From Moorena sp. SIO3I8 (lineage in GTDB: Bacteria > Cyanobacteriota > Cyanobacteriia > Cyanobacteriales > Coleofasciculaceae): a stretch of DNA of 64,000 bases. Below are positions 30,701 to 38,400 of the stretch, piece after piece. The stretch is taken from positions 1-64,000 of the forward strand of contig NZ_JAAHHW010000032.1 in assembly GCF_010692325.1 (NCBI RefSeq). The letters are read 5' to 3'. The translations under genes and the position numbers were made by a program. Within the stretch, counting starts at the first letter, position 1, and every line of letters starts with the position of its first letter. The notes beneath the pieces are model-generated. The model did no database searches. It had not been told where the DNA came from and was given only the letters and a program-made list of their open reading frames with translations.

Positions 30701-31225
30701 TTTAGCCATTGCCAGACAGGCATCATGAACATGCAGGACTTCCTTTGCATTTTCCTGAGAGGTTGTATCCAGTTTGGCAAATATCCCGACAGTGATCAGA
30801 TGGTAGACCGATTGACTCCTGTAGATTACGTAAGTAAAGCAATTGTTCATCTATCTTTGAAAGGTCAGCTGGGTAAAGTTTTCCATATCAATAATCCTGA
30901 AACCGTAAATCTACAAACATTGTTTGAGTGGATCAAGGCTTTTGGCTATCCTTTAGAAGCTATCCCCTATTCAGAGTGGCGAACTCAATTTACACAACTA
31001 GAAATTTCTCAAGCGAGTAATAACAGTCTATATTCGTTATTTCCTGCGTTCTCACCCTATAATCCTCCTTATACAGGCAAGGTGCTGAGATTTGACTATC
31101 AAAATTTGACTAATGGTTTAGCTCAAAGTAATATTCAGTTGGAATCCATCAACCAGGCATATCTCAACCTCTTTCTATCTTTTCTAATTCAAGAGAATTA
31201 CCTTGATGCTCCGGCAAGGTTGTGA
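18749..31225 (+). CDS. three-module NRPS with TubC docking domain, N-methyltransferase and terminal thioester reductase
   Basis: 4158 residues in the order: TubC-like docking (1-65); C1 (about 80-520, HHIITDG); A1 (about 545-1040, YTSGSTGRPKG); T1 (GGHSLL near 1092); C2 (HHIICDG near 1290); A2 (about 1620-2595) with an N-methyltransferase inserted (VLEIGCGTGLLL near 2200); T2 (near 2649); C3 (HHIVSDG near 2841); A3 (about 3170-3655); T3 (near 3709); reductase (about 3780-4158, LLTGATGFVG, YSQSKW). Specificity residues read by eye against GrsA are: A1 DVSVIGAVYK (no clear match), A2 DAFWLGGTFK (Val), A3 DTKDLGLVDK (close to Glu/Gln codes). Inferred role: it adds X, N-methyl-Val and a Glx-like residue to an incoming chain and frees it as an aldehyde or alcohol using NAD(P)H. 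The active motifs appear intact. Confidence 0.93.
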   Translation: MTVIENLLSDLSRLGIKLWLEYSDSTQAPRLKCRAPEGALNPALRDQLQQHKIAIIETLQQWDKYKNQAVETIVKFPREGNYSLSFAQERLWFLNQLNPGDTNYNVVHNFRISGILNVSILEQSLNEIIRRHEVLRTTFFIKKGIPIQAIAPGLNLILSVVDLQSLPSQEQLTQTEQFIQAESQYAFDLSQEILLRATVLHLSEHLHILLLTFHHIITDGWSTKVLLRELGSLYTAFLNGESSPLPELPIQYIDFAHWQRQCLSKERLANLVEYWRHQLAGAPPLLDLPTDHSRPPVQTFRGATQLFDFSKDLTQQIKELGYQAGTTLFMTLLTAFMALLSRYSNQEDIIVGTPIAGRNHPELDSMIGFFVNTLVLRVDLSGNPSFRELMDRTRQVTLEAYSHQDLQFEKLVEELQPERNPGYNPLFQVMFVLQENEVDEWKFSDLTLTPLQTERVTAKFDLTLCLENRESGLRGKLEYSTDLFDQDTAARMIGHFQTLLAAIVRNPDQSICHLPLLSLEESYQLLVAWNQTQMDSLCDISVHSQVLTLLEQQVSQHPDAIAVQFQQQTLTYQALHDRANQLAHYLQSLGVGPEVVVGLCVERSIELVVGFLGILKAGGAYLPLDPTYPQERLTYMLADAQVSVLVTQPTLLTRLPSHPAKVVMLESDSAVFANQPVTAPTSAITAETLAYVIYTSGSTGRPKGVMVTHRGLSNLAATLIATFKVNPHSRVLQFTSLSFDVSISEILMVLSSGACLCLNPSESLLPSLDLVQLLQQQAITHLVLPASALATLPLMPIPSLQVLIVGGEACPVPLMQEWAKGRELFNAYGPTEASVYTTIALCQPEDPIITLGRPIPNVNVYILDPYGQPVPIGIPGELYIGGIGLARGYLNRPDLTQATFAAMPHRLKRLHEDCGKALPANSLANRLYKTGDRVRYLADGRIEFLGRIDHQVKLRGFRIELGEISATLEQHPAIQTAIALLRPDQRGEQQLVAYAVLHSGSDQPSAPELRRFLRGLLPHYMVPMAIILLSEFPLTPNGKINRAALPAPDLQHLQQATFVPPRSPVEIVIANIIASALGLEQVGLQDDFFELGGHSLLATQVISRIRQSFGVEIPLITLFEQPRLIDLAQAVNSVQKKDFSPLPPIQPIDRNPLSDPKSFPLSFAQQRLWFLNRLEGVNTTSYNTGRTFQLTGNLNRPALQQSLQALIERHESLRTTFPIDRQGIPCQRINEPGTITLPVIELEAGAQEAEIKELIKVESQQPFDLTHNRLIRFKLLQSSPTDHILMVTIHHIICDGWSIGVFQQELLQLYQAFCQNQSSPLSPLQIQYADFACWQRQWLTDQVLEAELNYWKQQLEGAPPLLELPTDYPRPAVQTFQGGEVSFQVDASLSQNLKAFSQKAGVTLFMTLLTVFKILLSRYSRQTDIVVGAPIANRNQAEIEPLIGFFVNTLVLRSDLSGNPRFVELLRQVRQTTLEAYTHQDLPFEKLVEELQPKRRLDHHPIIQVMFALQNVPDADLELPDLEVKSLRSEVETTREFDLEVYLWEKPQGLVGSCIYRGDLFKVETIQRLFEQFQRLLQAVVIDSSQRIDELPLLTLAEQHQILTQWNQTQRDYPRNSCIHQLFEQQVERSGDAIALVFEDQQLTYQELDYQANQLAAYLRNWGVDPDVLVGVCLERSPDLIVAILAILKAGGAYVPLDPNYPSERLAFIAEDTQIPILITQTAFRAHLSDSQTCFLICLDEINLREFAAQQPTNRKEHDVQPDLKRTLTDTISPTLETQAGTSLSGKSITADNLAYVMYTSGSTGKPKGVAVSHRGVVRLVVNSNYVNITAADTFLQLASIAFDAATFEIWGALLNGATLVLAPASRSSLAEIAYLLQHHHITILWLTAGLFHQMVEEHLEAFSSVQQLLAGGDVLSVAHVQTVVQALPNTLVINGYGPTENTTFTCCYPVRDLDEIGTSIPIGSPISNTQVYLLDQTFHPVPVGVPGELYIGGDGLAREYLKRPDLTAERFIVNPFLSGKVIEKDEGRESKEPLQISTSDTLYRTGDLARYLPDGNIEFLGRVDHQVKIRGFRIELGEIEATIRQNSIVSQTVATVHRDATSHKSLIAYLVPDWRGQGIAALLAQAEQELLEDWQTLYEEIYSPSTSEPDETGLKSNLDFNIVGWNSSYTGQPIPAIEMREWVEHTVSRIQHYHPQSVLEIGCGTGLLLSRIAPHCKHYEGTDYSRAALAYNQNLQQSKTTLNHVIFHHKLAHDFEGIPKQKFDTVILNSVIQYFPSIHYLLQVLQGAIDVIIPGTPGRIFVGDIRSLPLLDKFHTMVQYLQADDSMLLQELTTRCQQSLQAEEELVIDPDFFVTLPHYFPEISHVEVQPKRGKHHNELTQFRYDVTLHLSMTQPRENVTIPWQDWQDDPDMLTQVRRVLLEERPESLGIRRIPNGRIQQALQVQQCLEQSSQEFKTVKHLRQHLMDVMGDGAHNNSSGVEPDMFWELAEELGYQVHLSWWEASSTGYYDVVFLRETVPKDQDVVSALQKVAFWQEHRSPLKLRQDYANIPLQSKLTYKLIPEIRQFLQNKLPEYMLPQHFVVLDHLPLTANGKVDRSALPVPDVMDVAREGAFVAPKTPTQELLAAIWREVLRIEQISLDDDFFKLGGHSLLATQVMSRIRHRLGVELPLQVMFEQPTLRDLTQAIETAQQGDLISFPAIQPVSRATLLPVSFAQQRLWFLTQLEGMSAGYNVPNAFKLEGVLNHTALEQSFQAIIHRHETLRTTFKADDTGTPYQYINEAGIFTLPVIELHSEHQERQVKDQIQAESHQPFDISQDQLIRAKLLCLSPTTHVLLVTIHHIVSDGWSLGVFIQELSQLYQAFCQGETSPLFPLTIQYADFAQWQRQWLAGQALTSHLDYWKQKLDGAPPLLEFPTDHPRPEVATFEGGIEWFWLDSSLTQQLKTLSQKAGVTLFMTLLAAFQVLLSRYTRKSDIVVGSPIANRKQVEVESLLGFFVNTLVLRSDLSNNPSFEALLAQVRQTTLEAYLHQDLPFEKLVETLQPERHLNHHPIVQVMFALQNALGDKLELFDLKVERLGVELKTIREFDFELDLFENPEGLAGRCTYNIGLFKAETIRRMLGHFQTLLQAIVVDSTQGIAELPLLTQAEQQLLVAWNQTQKDYPHDQCIHQLFEAQVERTSDAIAVIFEGQKLTYRELNERSNQLAHYLQQQGVGPEVLVGICVERSLEMVVGVLGILKAGGAYVPLDPTYPSDRIAYMMEDSEIGLLLTQQCLLKELPLHRPQIICLDVEDDVFAKYSTDTVHSKVHPTNLAYVIYTSGSTGQPKGVAITHHSVLNLDQGLLHAVYSSLTHSKENLCISINGSYAFDTSVKQILQLLHGHTLVIVPESDRYSGSTLLHYLKQYQIDVFDCTPMQFTWLIEAGLLSTDEVPLRAILVGGEPIASSTWLAVQSCETIHCFNLYGPTECTVDATICRLQSAHSAGTIGRPIVNTQVYLLDSHLQPVPIGIPGELYIGGAGLARGYLNRPELTATKFIANPFGAGRLYQTGDLARYLPDGSIEYLGRLDQQVKIRGFRIELGEITTVLSQHPDISQAVTIARESETRDRQLIAYVVAKDNVHVDPPVLRQYLQQSLPAYMLPSSFVSLAELPLMPNGKIDRKALPAPNVSDLQRQTTFVPASTSTQQLLVMVWADVLGVDQIGLYDNFFNLGGHSLLAVKVISRLQEALQISLPVQLLFTSKTLLELAQAIDRIRNSDQDISKLGTSFVDLEAEAILDPNIKPAKAQIYRNPDHILLTGATGFVGIFLLHELLKQTSAKIYCLMRTGDPLQGWQRLHKLLKSFGLWHETYQSRVVVIKGDLSLPKFGLEESEYEQLSHQVESIYHSGAWVNSMYPYSFLSPVNVAGTQEIIKLACASRVKPLHHISTLGVFSAGSYSGQNLIFEDDPLIHGKGLKGGYSQSKWVAEKLVMAARNRGLPTSIYRLGRVFSHCQTGIMNMQDFLCIFLRGCIQFGKYPDSDQMVDRLTPVDYVSKAIVHLSLKGQLGKVFHINNPETVNLQTLFEWIKAFGYPLEAIPYSEWRTQFTQLEISQASNNSLYSLFPAFSPYNPPYTGKVLRFDYQNLTNGLAQSNIQLESINQAYLNLFLSFLIQENYLDAPARL

Positions 31226-31341
31226 GAACTATTTCAAATTTGCCAGGTAGGGTTTGTCACAGTAAAAGAATCTTCCTTTTTCTATCTCTCTTGCTTAGAA
31301 AAACTGCAAATTGTTCGGGCAGTGATGTACTGATAAATCAA

Positions 31342-32745
31342 ATGACTGATATAAAGCAATCACGCATTAATGGTAGCAGCTTTCCCATCATTAACGCTTT
31401 CACGAAGCAATTTACTGCCCTAGAGGGTATGGAAATCTTCAGCTTCATCTGGCTCAGCCAGGTCGTTTCTCTACTTGGCTCCAGGCTTACCAGTTTTGCC
31501 ATCAGCATCTGGGTTTATTCACACACGGATTCTGTCACCCTGTTTTCATTGCCTATTTTATCTACTTTGCTGCCTACTATTCTCATCAGTCCCATTGCTG
31601 GAGTTTATATCGATCGCTGGAATCGCCGATGGACAATGATAATCAGTGATTTCTGTGCTGGCTTGTCTACCTTGATAGTAGCTTGGTTGTACGTAACAGG
31701 TCATTTAGAACTTTGGCATATTTGCCTGACTAATATATTGCGATCTAGCTTTAGCACCTTTCAAGAATTAGCCTATCTTGCTGCAACCAGTTTGCTTGTC
31801 CCTAAAGATAAGCTAATTCGTGCTAACAGTATGATGCAAACGAGTCAAGCCATATCCAAGTTGATAGGACCTGCACTAGCTGCAGCTTTATTAGGGATCG
31901 TTCAGTTTGAAGGCATTGTGGCTATCGATTTCATTACCCTGGCCTTTGCCCTAGTATCTCTCTTAATCGTCAAATTCCCTGAGATTGCCGCTGAAACTGA
32001 GCAGCAGACTGAGCATGAGTCATTTATGCAGAGTTTAGCCCTTGGCTGGAATTACTGTAAAGAACGATCAGGTCTTCTATGGCTTACTTTTCTACTAACA
32101 GTCTGTAACTTTTTGATAGGAGCCCATGCTGTTTTAGAGGCTCCCCTCATTCTTTCTTTCGCATCAGTGATCGGTTTTGGCCTAGTTGTGTCCTGCTCAA
32201 ATGTTGGTATGGTTGCAGGAGGTCTAGTGGCAATGAGCAGAGGAGGTAAGCAAAATCAAATGCGCACCATTCTGATTGGCATGGCTTTAATCGGCTTATC
32301 CATTCTGCTTGAAGGTATTCGTCCCTCAATTTGGTTAGTTACGATCTCAAGTTTTTGTTTGCTTCTACCTGTCCCCTTAATTAACAGCTCCATTATTAGT
32401 ATCTTTCAACGTAAAGTAGCCCCTGAATTACTAGGGCGGGTTTTAGCGTTATTAAGATCAGTTGCTCGCTCTGGAATCCCTATTTCTTTTCTTCTTGCTG
32501 GCTTCCTTGCTGATCATTACTTTGAACGCTTTATGAGTGGAGATAACCCAGGTGCTAGACTGATTGGTCAAGCGATCGGGGTAGGTCCTGGCCGAGGTAT
32601 TGGTTTGCTTTATATTTGCATGGGAATCTTAACGCTTACCATGACTTGCATCGCTTATTTTTTACCTCGGTTGAGATACCTTGAGGATGAGCTACCTGAT
32701 GTAATTGGAGATGATTCATCTGATGTTATTTCTGAGGTTGAATAA
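31342..32745 (+). CDS. MFS exporter, probably for the peptide product
   Basis: A 12-helix major facilitator of the EntS/MFS_3 exporter group, 467 residues from ATG 31342. An upstream in-frame GTG at 31222 would overlap the synthetase stop by 4 bp, but the 40 residues it would add do not look like the family start (TALEGMEIFSFIWLSQVVSLLG). Family blocks seen are DRWNRRWTMIISD (loop 2-3) and the LIRANSMMQTSQAISKLIGPALA segment. It follows the reductase-ended synthetase by about 120 bp on the same strand, which suggests cotranscription and export of the product. Its last 20 bp overlap the convergent hydroxylase gene. Confidence 0.88.
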   Translation: MTDIKQSRINGSSFPIINAFTKQFTALEGMEIFSFIWLSQVVSLLGSRLTSFAISIWVYSHTDSVTLFSLPILSTLLPTILISPIAGVYIDRWNRRWTMIISDFCAGLSTLIVAWLYVTGHLELWHICLTNILRSSFSTFQELAYLAATSLLVPKDKLIRANSMMQTSQAISKLIGPALAAALLGIVQFEGIVAIDFITLAFALVSLLIVKFPEIAAETEQQTEHESFMQSLALGWNYCKERSGLLWLTFLLTVCNFLIGAHAVLEAPLILSFASVIGFGLVVSCSNVGMVAGGLVAMSRGGKQNQMRTILIGMALIGLSILLEGIRPSIWLVTISSFCLLLPVPLINSSIISIFQRKVAPELLGRVLALLRSVARSGIPISFLLAGFLADHYFERFMSGDNPGARLIGQAIGVGPGRGIGLLYICMGILTLTMTCIAYFLPRLRYLEDELPDVIGDDSSDVISEVE

Positions 32746-33760
32746 CAAACAAGTTTTTGAACCAACCTGTAAACCTATCGTGATTAATTGAGAATTTCGA
32801 AAGTTGCTGAAATGGGTAGAGGTTTTGATGAATAAAGTTGATCAGAAGATGGTGCGGCTGGCGACTGCTTTCAAGGGGAAAATTCGGATCGTCGATGCCA
32901 GTTGCTGGGTATTCGTCATATTGGCAGTATTGAGTTCCAAATAAGTAATCCCAGATAATTAAAATTGAGCCAAAATTGCGATCGCGATGTTGTGCTTCAA
33001 TTGAATGATGAATGCGATGAGACTGAGGGGTAATCATGATATGCTTCAACCAACCATAATTGAGTTTGAGATTGGCATGATAGATACGTAAATACCACTT
33101 TTGCAACACTTTAAATAGAATGATAGAAGGCGCAGAAATCCCAAGCGCGATCATGGGTAAAGCAACAATGATATAAGCAATTGCTTTATCAACGATATGA
33201 AAGCGTAGACCACTCAAGAGGTTCAGTTCGGTTTGGGAGTGATGGACAGCATGAAAATACCAAAAGGCTGGGATATGGTGGCGTAGAATATGTCCAAACC
33301 AAATTAGAAAGTCGCTAAGCAGAAAGCCGAGCACTAACATGATTGGTGGAGGAAGTATTGTTGCGCTATCAAAGATAGGGAAACCGACACGATTGCTCAA
33401 AGCGTAAAGAACGGAGATGCAAGGCTTCAGAAAAAGAATCGTTTCGACAAGGTCACCTAGCAACCACAAGGAGTCTTGACAGAAACCAACGGACAGCCGA
33501 GCCTGCTGACGTGCGGGTAACCAGATTTCGATCAGTAGAATCATTGAGACAATCCCATAAAACCACGGATTAAGGGAGATCTCGTGGCTAAGAGTTATGA
33601 GAATTTCTTCGGCCAATGTCCTAATGTAGGCAAGGTCACTCCAGGCGATCGCGGTTTGCACTAGAAAACAGATCACTACCAATCTTAAAGTTATCCCAGC
33701 GACATTCTGACACCCTCGCCATAGAAACTGAATTCGAGATGATTGCAGTAAATCTAACAT
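32726..33760 (-). CDS. sterol desaturase/fatty acid hydroxylase superfamily membrane enzyme
   Basis: 344 residues with several membrane segments and the eight-His di-iron signature spread over three boxes: GHILRHH, FHAVHHSQTELN and the later SHRIHHSIEAQHRDRNFG. Members add hydroxyls or double bonds to lipids, sterols or carotenoids using oxygen. In this position it may hydroxylate an acyl starter or an amino-acid side chain of the peptide, but an unrelated lipid role is possible. It is the only gene of the region on the minus strand, so it has its own promoter, in the 250-bp gap shared with the divergent synthase gene. Confidence 0.8.
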   Translation of the reverse strand: MLDLLQSSRIQFLWRGCQNVAGITLRLVVICFLVQTAIAWSDLAYIRTLAEEILITLSHEISLNPWFYGIVSMILLIEIWLPARQQARLSVGFCQDSLWLLGDLVETILFLKPCISVLYALSNRVGFPIFDSATILPPPIMLVLGFLLSDFLIWFGHILRHHIPAFWYFHAVHHSQTELNLLSGLRFHIVDKAIAYIIVALPMIALGISAPSIILFKVLQKWYLRIYHANLKLNYGWLKHIMITPQSHRIHHSIEAQHRDRNFGSILIIWDYLFGTQYCQYDEYPATGIDDPNFPLESSRQPHHLLINFIHQNLYPFQQLSKFSINHDRFTGWFKNLFVIQPQK

Positions 33761-34013
33761 CGTAATTGCGAAGTGGGGGAAGTAGGCGTCTAGCCAAGCA
33801 ATCCTTATAGGATATCATTCACCTGTTTCTGAAGCAGAATTTTTTCGCCTTGAAGCCGTGGTAAAATTCTGTAATCATTTGAAAAGTAATAATTTATACC
33901 CTCAAGGTTAAGGTAACGTGTGAACTACTCTTACATCCTATTAACCTTTTCTAATTGAACAATCGAAAAACGTACATTGTAACACCTTTTTCAAGATCTC
34001 TCTGGAAAAAACC

Positions 34014-35228
34014 ATGAATCAATTAATGAAAAGTAATGACCTGAAAGATTCAATCATAATTTCAGATACTACCCTCCGTGATGGTGAACAGACATTTGGC
34101 ATTGTCTTCAGCAATGAGGAAAAGTTGGAAATTGCTAGACAACTTGATGCACTAGACATTCAGGAGTTGGAAGCTGGATTTCCAGCTCAAGAAGGAAGTG
34201 AAAGGACCTACCTGCAAGAGCTGATTTCCCGTAAAACCAATGGGCGTATCTCAGCACGGGTGTTAGGCTGGCATCGGCCATTGCGTGAAGAACTATCCTG
34301 GTCAGTTAAGTTGGGCCTAGATGGCTGCTGCTCTTCTACTCCGATTACCCCTTATATGATTGATAGCATCCTGAGATCTACACCGGACAAAATCTTACAA
34401 GCTCAACGGAGTGCATTAGCTTTCATCAAGGAGAACGGCTTATACGCTGTTTCTGACTTTCAGGATGCTTTTAATGCTGATCGCTCATTTTTATTTGAGA
34501 TGATCCAGATGTCAGAAGAAACAGGTGCAGATCGAGTACGGCTCTGCGATACCGTAGGTCGCACTGATCCCTTCATGATCTTCGATATCATAACGGATAT
34601 TCTCAATAACTCGGAAATCGATGTGGAACTCCATGCCCATAACGATCTGGGTATGGCGGTTGCCAACTGTGTGGCTGCGATCAAAGCATTTGATCTCTGG
34701 TATGAGGCCCAAAAAGAACGACCAAGCCGGAAGCTCTATTTAACCACTACAGTGAATGGAATTGGTGAGCGAGCTGGTAACACTGATTTGGCTACATTAG
34801 TGGGTGCATTGAAAGTTGGGCTAAATATAAATCTATCTGTACAGGAATCGAGACTCTCCAGCGTTTGTGATTATGTCTCGCAAGCAAGTAGTCGCCCGAT
34901 CCCGATTAATGCACCAGTAGTAGGTCCCAATATTTGGTCTCATTCCTCAGGTATTCATGTAGATGGTGTGTTGAAAAGCCCTGCAAATTACGAGCTGATA
35001 AGCCCTGAATTTGTTGGCAAAACTAACACTGCTCGACGTTTAGGTATCAATAAACATTCTGGCAAACGTGCCGTCCAGCATAAATTTGCTGGGTTGGGCA
35101 TACCGTTGACTGATGAAGCTGCTCTCAAACTGTTGCCCCAGATTCGTGAAGGGACAATTCAGAATAAGCGAATGCTATTTGATCATGAATTGGTTGATTT
35201 AGTGAATCGATCCCAAAAACCTTCATGA
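34014..35228 (+). CDS. homocitrate synthase/2-isopropylmalate synthase family enzyme
   Basis: 404 residues of a DRE-TIM metallolyase that condenses acetyl-CoA with a 2-oxo acid. Seen are SDTTLRDGEQ at the start (metal and general-base region), ELHAHNDLGMAVAN (metal His pair), TVNGIGERAGN and SGIHVDG. It is as short as NifV-type homocitrate synthases and lacks the C-terminal regulatory domain of LeuA (family about 510 residues), so feedback control by leucine is unlikely. No leuB or leuCD is beside it. Between two synthetase genes, it probably makes a chain-extended 2-oxo acid for a building block, perhaps with the aminotransferase downstream. The true substrate cannot be read from sequence. 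Confidence 0.85.
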   Translation: MNQLMKSNDLKDSIIISDTTLRDGEQTFGIVFSNEEKLEIARQLDALDIQELEAGFPAQEGSERTYLQELISRKTNGRISARVLGWHRPLREELSWSVKLGLDGCCSSTPITPYMIDSILRSTPDKILQAQRSALAFIKENGLYAVSDFQDAFNADRSFLFEMIQMSEETGADRVRLCDTVGRTDPFMIFDIITDILNNSEIDVELHAHNDLGMAVANCVAAIKAFDLWYEAQKERPSRKLYLTTTVNGIGERAGNTDLATLVGALKVGLNINLSVQESRLSSVCDYVSQASSRPIPINAPVVGPNIWSHSSGIHVDGVLKSPANYELISPEFVGKTNTARRLGINKHSGKRAVQHKFAGLGIPLTDEAALKLLPQIREGTIQNKRMLFDHELVDLVNRSQKPS

Positions 35229-35252
35229 TCTCACTGCAATCGTGATTTTTGC

Positions 35253-35381
35253 TAAGTAGGTGGGCGTAATTAAGTGTAAAATAGCGATGGAAATTCAAAA
35301 TCATGAAACCCCTATGAATAGAGGATTCCAGCTTCATTTTCGGATTTTGAGTTTTAACGTTTATTTATGCCCACCTACTTA
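35253..35381 (+). mobile_element. 129-bp MITE with 13-bp inverted ends
   Basis: TAAGTAGGTGGGC at the left and GCCCACCTACTTA at the right are perfect inverses, and the similarity continues imperfectly inward. The ends begin with TA on both sides, compatible with a TA target as in IS630/Tc1-mariner elements (inference). It lies between the synthase and the second synthetase gene. Confidence 0.8.
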
Positions 35382-35424
35382 TCGGTGACCCTCTACCCTT
35401 AACCTACCAATCGGTTCTTTAGTT

Positions 35425-38400
35425 ATGATCACCCCCCCCATTGCCACTCTTTCAACTCCAAAGCAAGAACCTGGTGAGGAAAACTTACTGATGAATCTGA
35501 AACATCAAGTGTTGCCTGAACAAAGAAACCAATGTATCTATCAACTGATAGATGCTTATGCCCACAATATACCTAACAAAACTGCTGTAATTTGTGGAGG
35601 TCAGACCCTGACCTATCGCATACTCAATCAGCTTGCCGATCAAGTTGCTGAGCATTTGCAGCATTTAGAGATTGAATCCGGAGGATTGATCGGGCTGTAT
35701 ATGGATCGATCGTTGGCTATGATTGTTGGTTTATTGGGAATTTGGAAAGCGGGTTGTGCCTATGTTCCACTTGATAGTCAATATCCCAAGCAGCGTCTCG
35801 AATTTATGCTGGCAGAGACTGAAGCAGCGATAGTCTTAACTGAACCTCAGTTGTGTCAGGATTTACCAAAACTATCAACAATTGCACAGGTGATCACGTT
35901 AAAGGTCGAGACCGACGGTCGTTTGTCCCTTGCTTCAGTAATCTCATCGAAATTAAAACCATCTGTCTCGACAGCGATTTCTGCGCCAGTGACGGCCAAG
36001 GATCTTTCCCCGTCGAAGGTGGAAGATCCTCCTTCTGTAGATCAGTGCAGTGAAGGCCGCGATAAACTGAGCTGGGACAAGCGAGCCAAATCTTCTCCTG
36101 AAATCAACCCCCTCGATCGCCTCGCTTATATTATTTACACCTCTGGTTCAACGGGCAAACCCAAAGGCGTAATGATCAGCCATCGGAATCTGGCACATTA
36201 CTGTTGGTCGATCGTTCAGCCCATGGCTCTGCAATCCACTGATATTTATTTGCACCTTGCCTCCATCTGCTTTGCCACATCTGCCCGTCAGTTATTGTCA
36301 CCCCTATCACATGGGGCAACTGTTGTTATCGCGACCTCGGAAGAACGTCAAATCCCGCTCAAAGTGCTACAACTGGCAAAGGATCAGCAGGTTACCTTAA
36401 TGGATATGGTGCCATCCTATTGGCGAATTCTAAATTCAACCCTACAGCATTTGCCTCCTGATACGCGCCAGAAACTTCTGACCAACACTCTACGATTTGT
36501 TAACGGTCATGGGGAACCTGTCCCCCAATATATTCCTCAGATCTGGCAAGAGAGGTTACAGCATCCTGCTGCGACGTTGAATCTATATGGTCAAGCAGAG
36601 GCAACAGGTTCGGTTGCCTTTTGTTTTTACCAATCCGGAGAACCTGGCGCTGTGATGCCGATCGGTCAGCCATTACCAGGGATGAAACTCTACATCCTTG
36701 ATGATAATTTAACCCCTGTAGCGCCTGGAACTTGCGGGGAAATCTACGTGGGAGGACCAGCGGTATCTCAGGGATACTTTAAACGCCCAGAACTGAATGA
36801 TGAAAGGTTTATCGTTAATCCCTTGATTAATCATAAGTCCGGCAATAGTGAACAAGAACTTGACCAGACTGTTCCATTCTACCTCTACAAAACTGGAGAT
36901 TTGGGGCGATGTCGGAGCGATGGGGTTTTTGAAATGTTGGGGCGTGTAGATCGTCAAGTTAAGATTAATGGTGTTCGAGTTGAAATAGACGAAATTGAAG
37001 CAATTCTCTCTCAACATCCCACCGTTAGGGAAGCTGCTGTTTTAGATCTGAAAACGAACCTGAATGAACCTTATTTAGTTGCTTATTTAACCCTCGAACC
37101 AACATCCCTGTCTCGTGAGGATAACAATTGGGAGCAAATTGAAATCGCCCTCCAAACGGTAAGATCTGGCAAGTCTGTGAAGATAGATAGTCTTACCGTT
37201 GCTGAGTCAAACTCAGAGCTGATCCATCAACTCAAGACATATCTCCAAGCCCAAGTATCTCGCTATGTGGTGCCATCCAAGTTTGTGATTCTGGAAGATC
37301 TTCCCCTAACTCCGAATGGCAAAGTCGATCGTAAGGTGCTGCTTGCACAACAAGAAGCGCAGTTTGAAAACCGAGAATTGATTGCTCCCCGTACAGAGAC
37401 CGAAGTGAAGCTTGCCAAGATTTGGTGTGACATTCTCAATCTTACTCAGATTAGCCTTGACGATAACTTCTTTGAATTGGGTGGACATTCCCTGCTTGCA
37501 ACGCAGGTGATTTCTCGGATCAGGGACGTATTCTTCATTGAATTACCTCTGGCTCAAGTGTTTGCTTATCCCACTTTGATGGAATTAGCCCAGTCGATCG
37601 ACACTATCCAGCCAACAGACTCAATTAAACTGACAACCATTAGTTCAGTTCCCAAAGACACCAAGGTTCCTTTATCTTTTGCTCAGCAACGTCTTTGGTT
37701 TCTTGATCAATTAGAAGGACCTAGTTCAACTTATAATATTTCAAATGTCTGGCAACTGGAAGGAGACTTAAATCTATCAGTACTGACCCAAAGTCTTCAA
37801 ACAATTGTGCAGCGCCACGAAGGGCTACGGACCATTTTTCCGAGCGATAATGCTGCTCCATATCAAAAAATTCAACTTGACGTTACAGTTCAGGTTCCCC
37901 TAATCGACTTACAATCGCTTCCCCCAACAGAACTAGAATCTCAGATTCAGATTTTGATTAATGCTGAGGCTCAAACACCGTTTGTCCTTGCCCAAGATAC
38001 GCTTGTTCGTTGCAAGCTTTTGAAATGCAGTACAACAGTCCATGTGCTTGTGATTACAATCCATCACATCGTTGCCGATGATTGGTCACTGGGCATCTTT
38101 CAGCAAGAACTCTCCGAACTCTATACTGCTTTTTGTCAATCGGAACCTTTACCGCTGGCACCCTTGCCCATTCAATATGCAGATTTTGCCTATTGGCAGC
38201 ATCAATGGTTACAAGGACAAGTTCTGGAGACCTTACTCGACTACTGGCGAAACCAACTTGCAGACAGTCCACCCCTGCTAGATTTACCAACCGACTACCC
38301 ACGTCCAGCAAAACAAGTTTTTCGGGGTAGCACGATTGAATTTGATTTAGATGCTCACTTAACCCAAAAATTACAACTTCTCAGTCAACAATCTGGCACT

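Noticed and set aside
31222-31341. GTG start for the MFS exporter overlapping the synthetase stop
   Set aside because: The added 40 residues are unlike the family's start, and ATG 31342 fits better.
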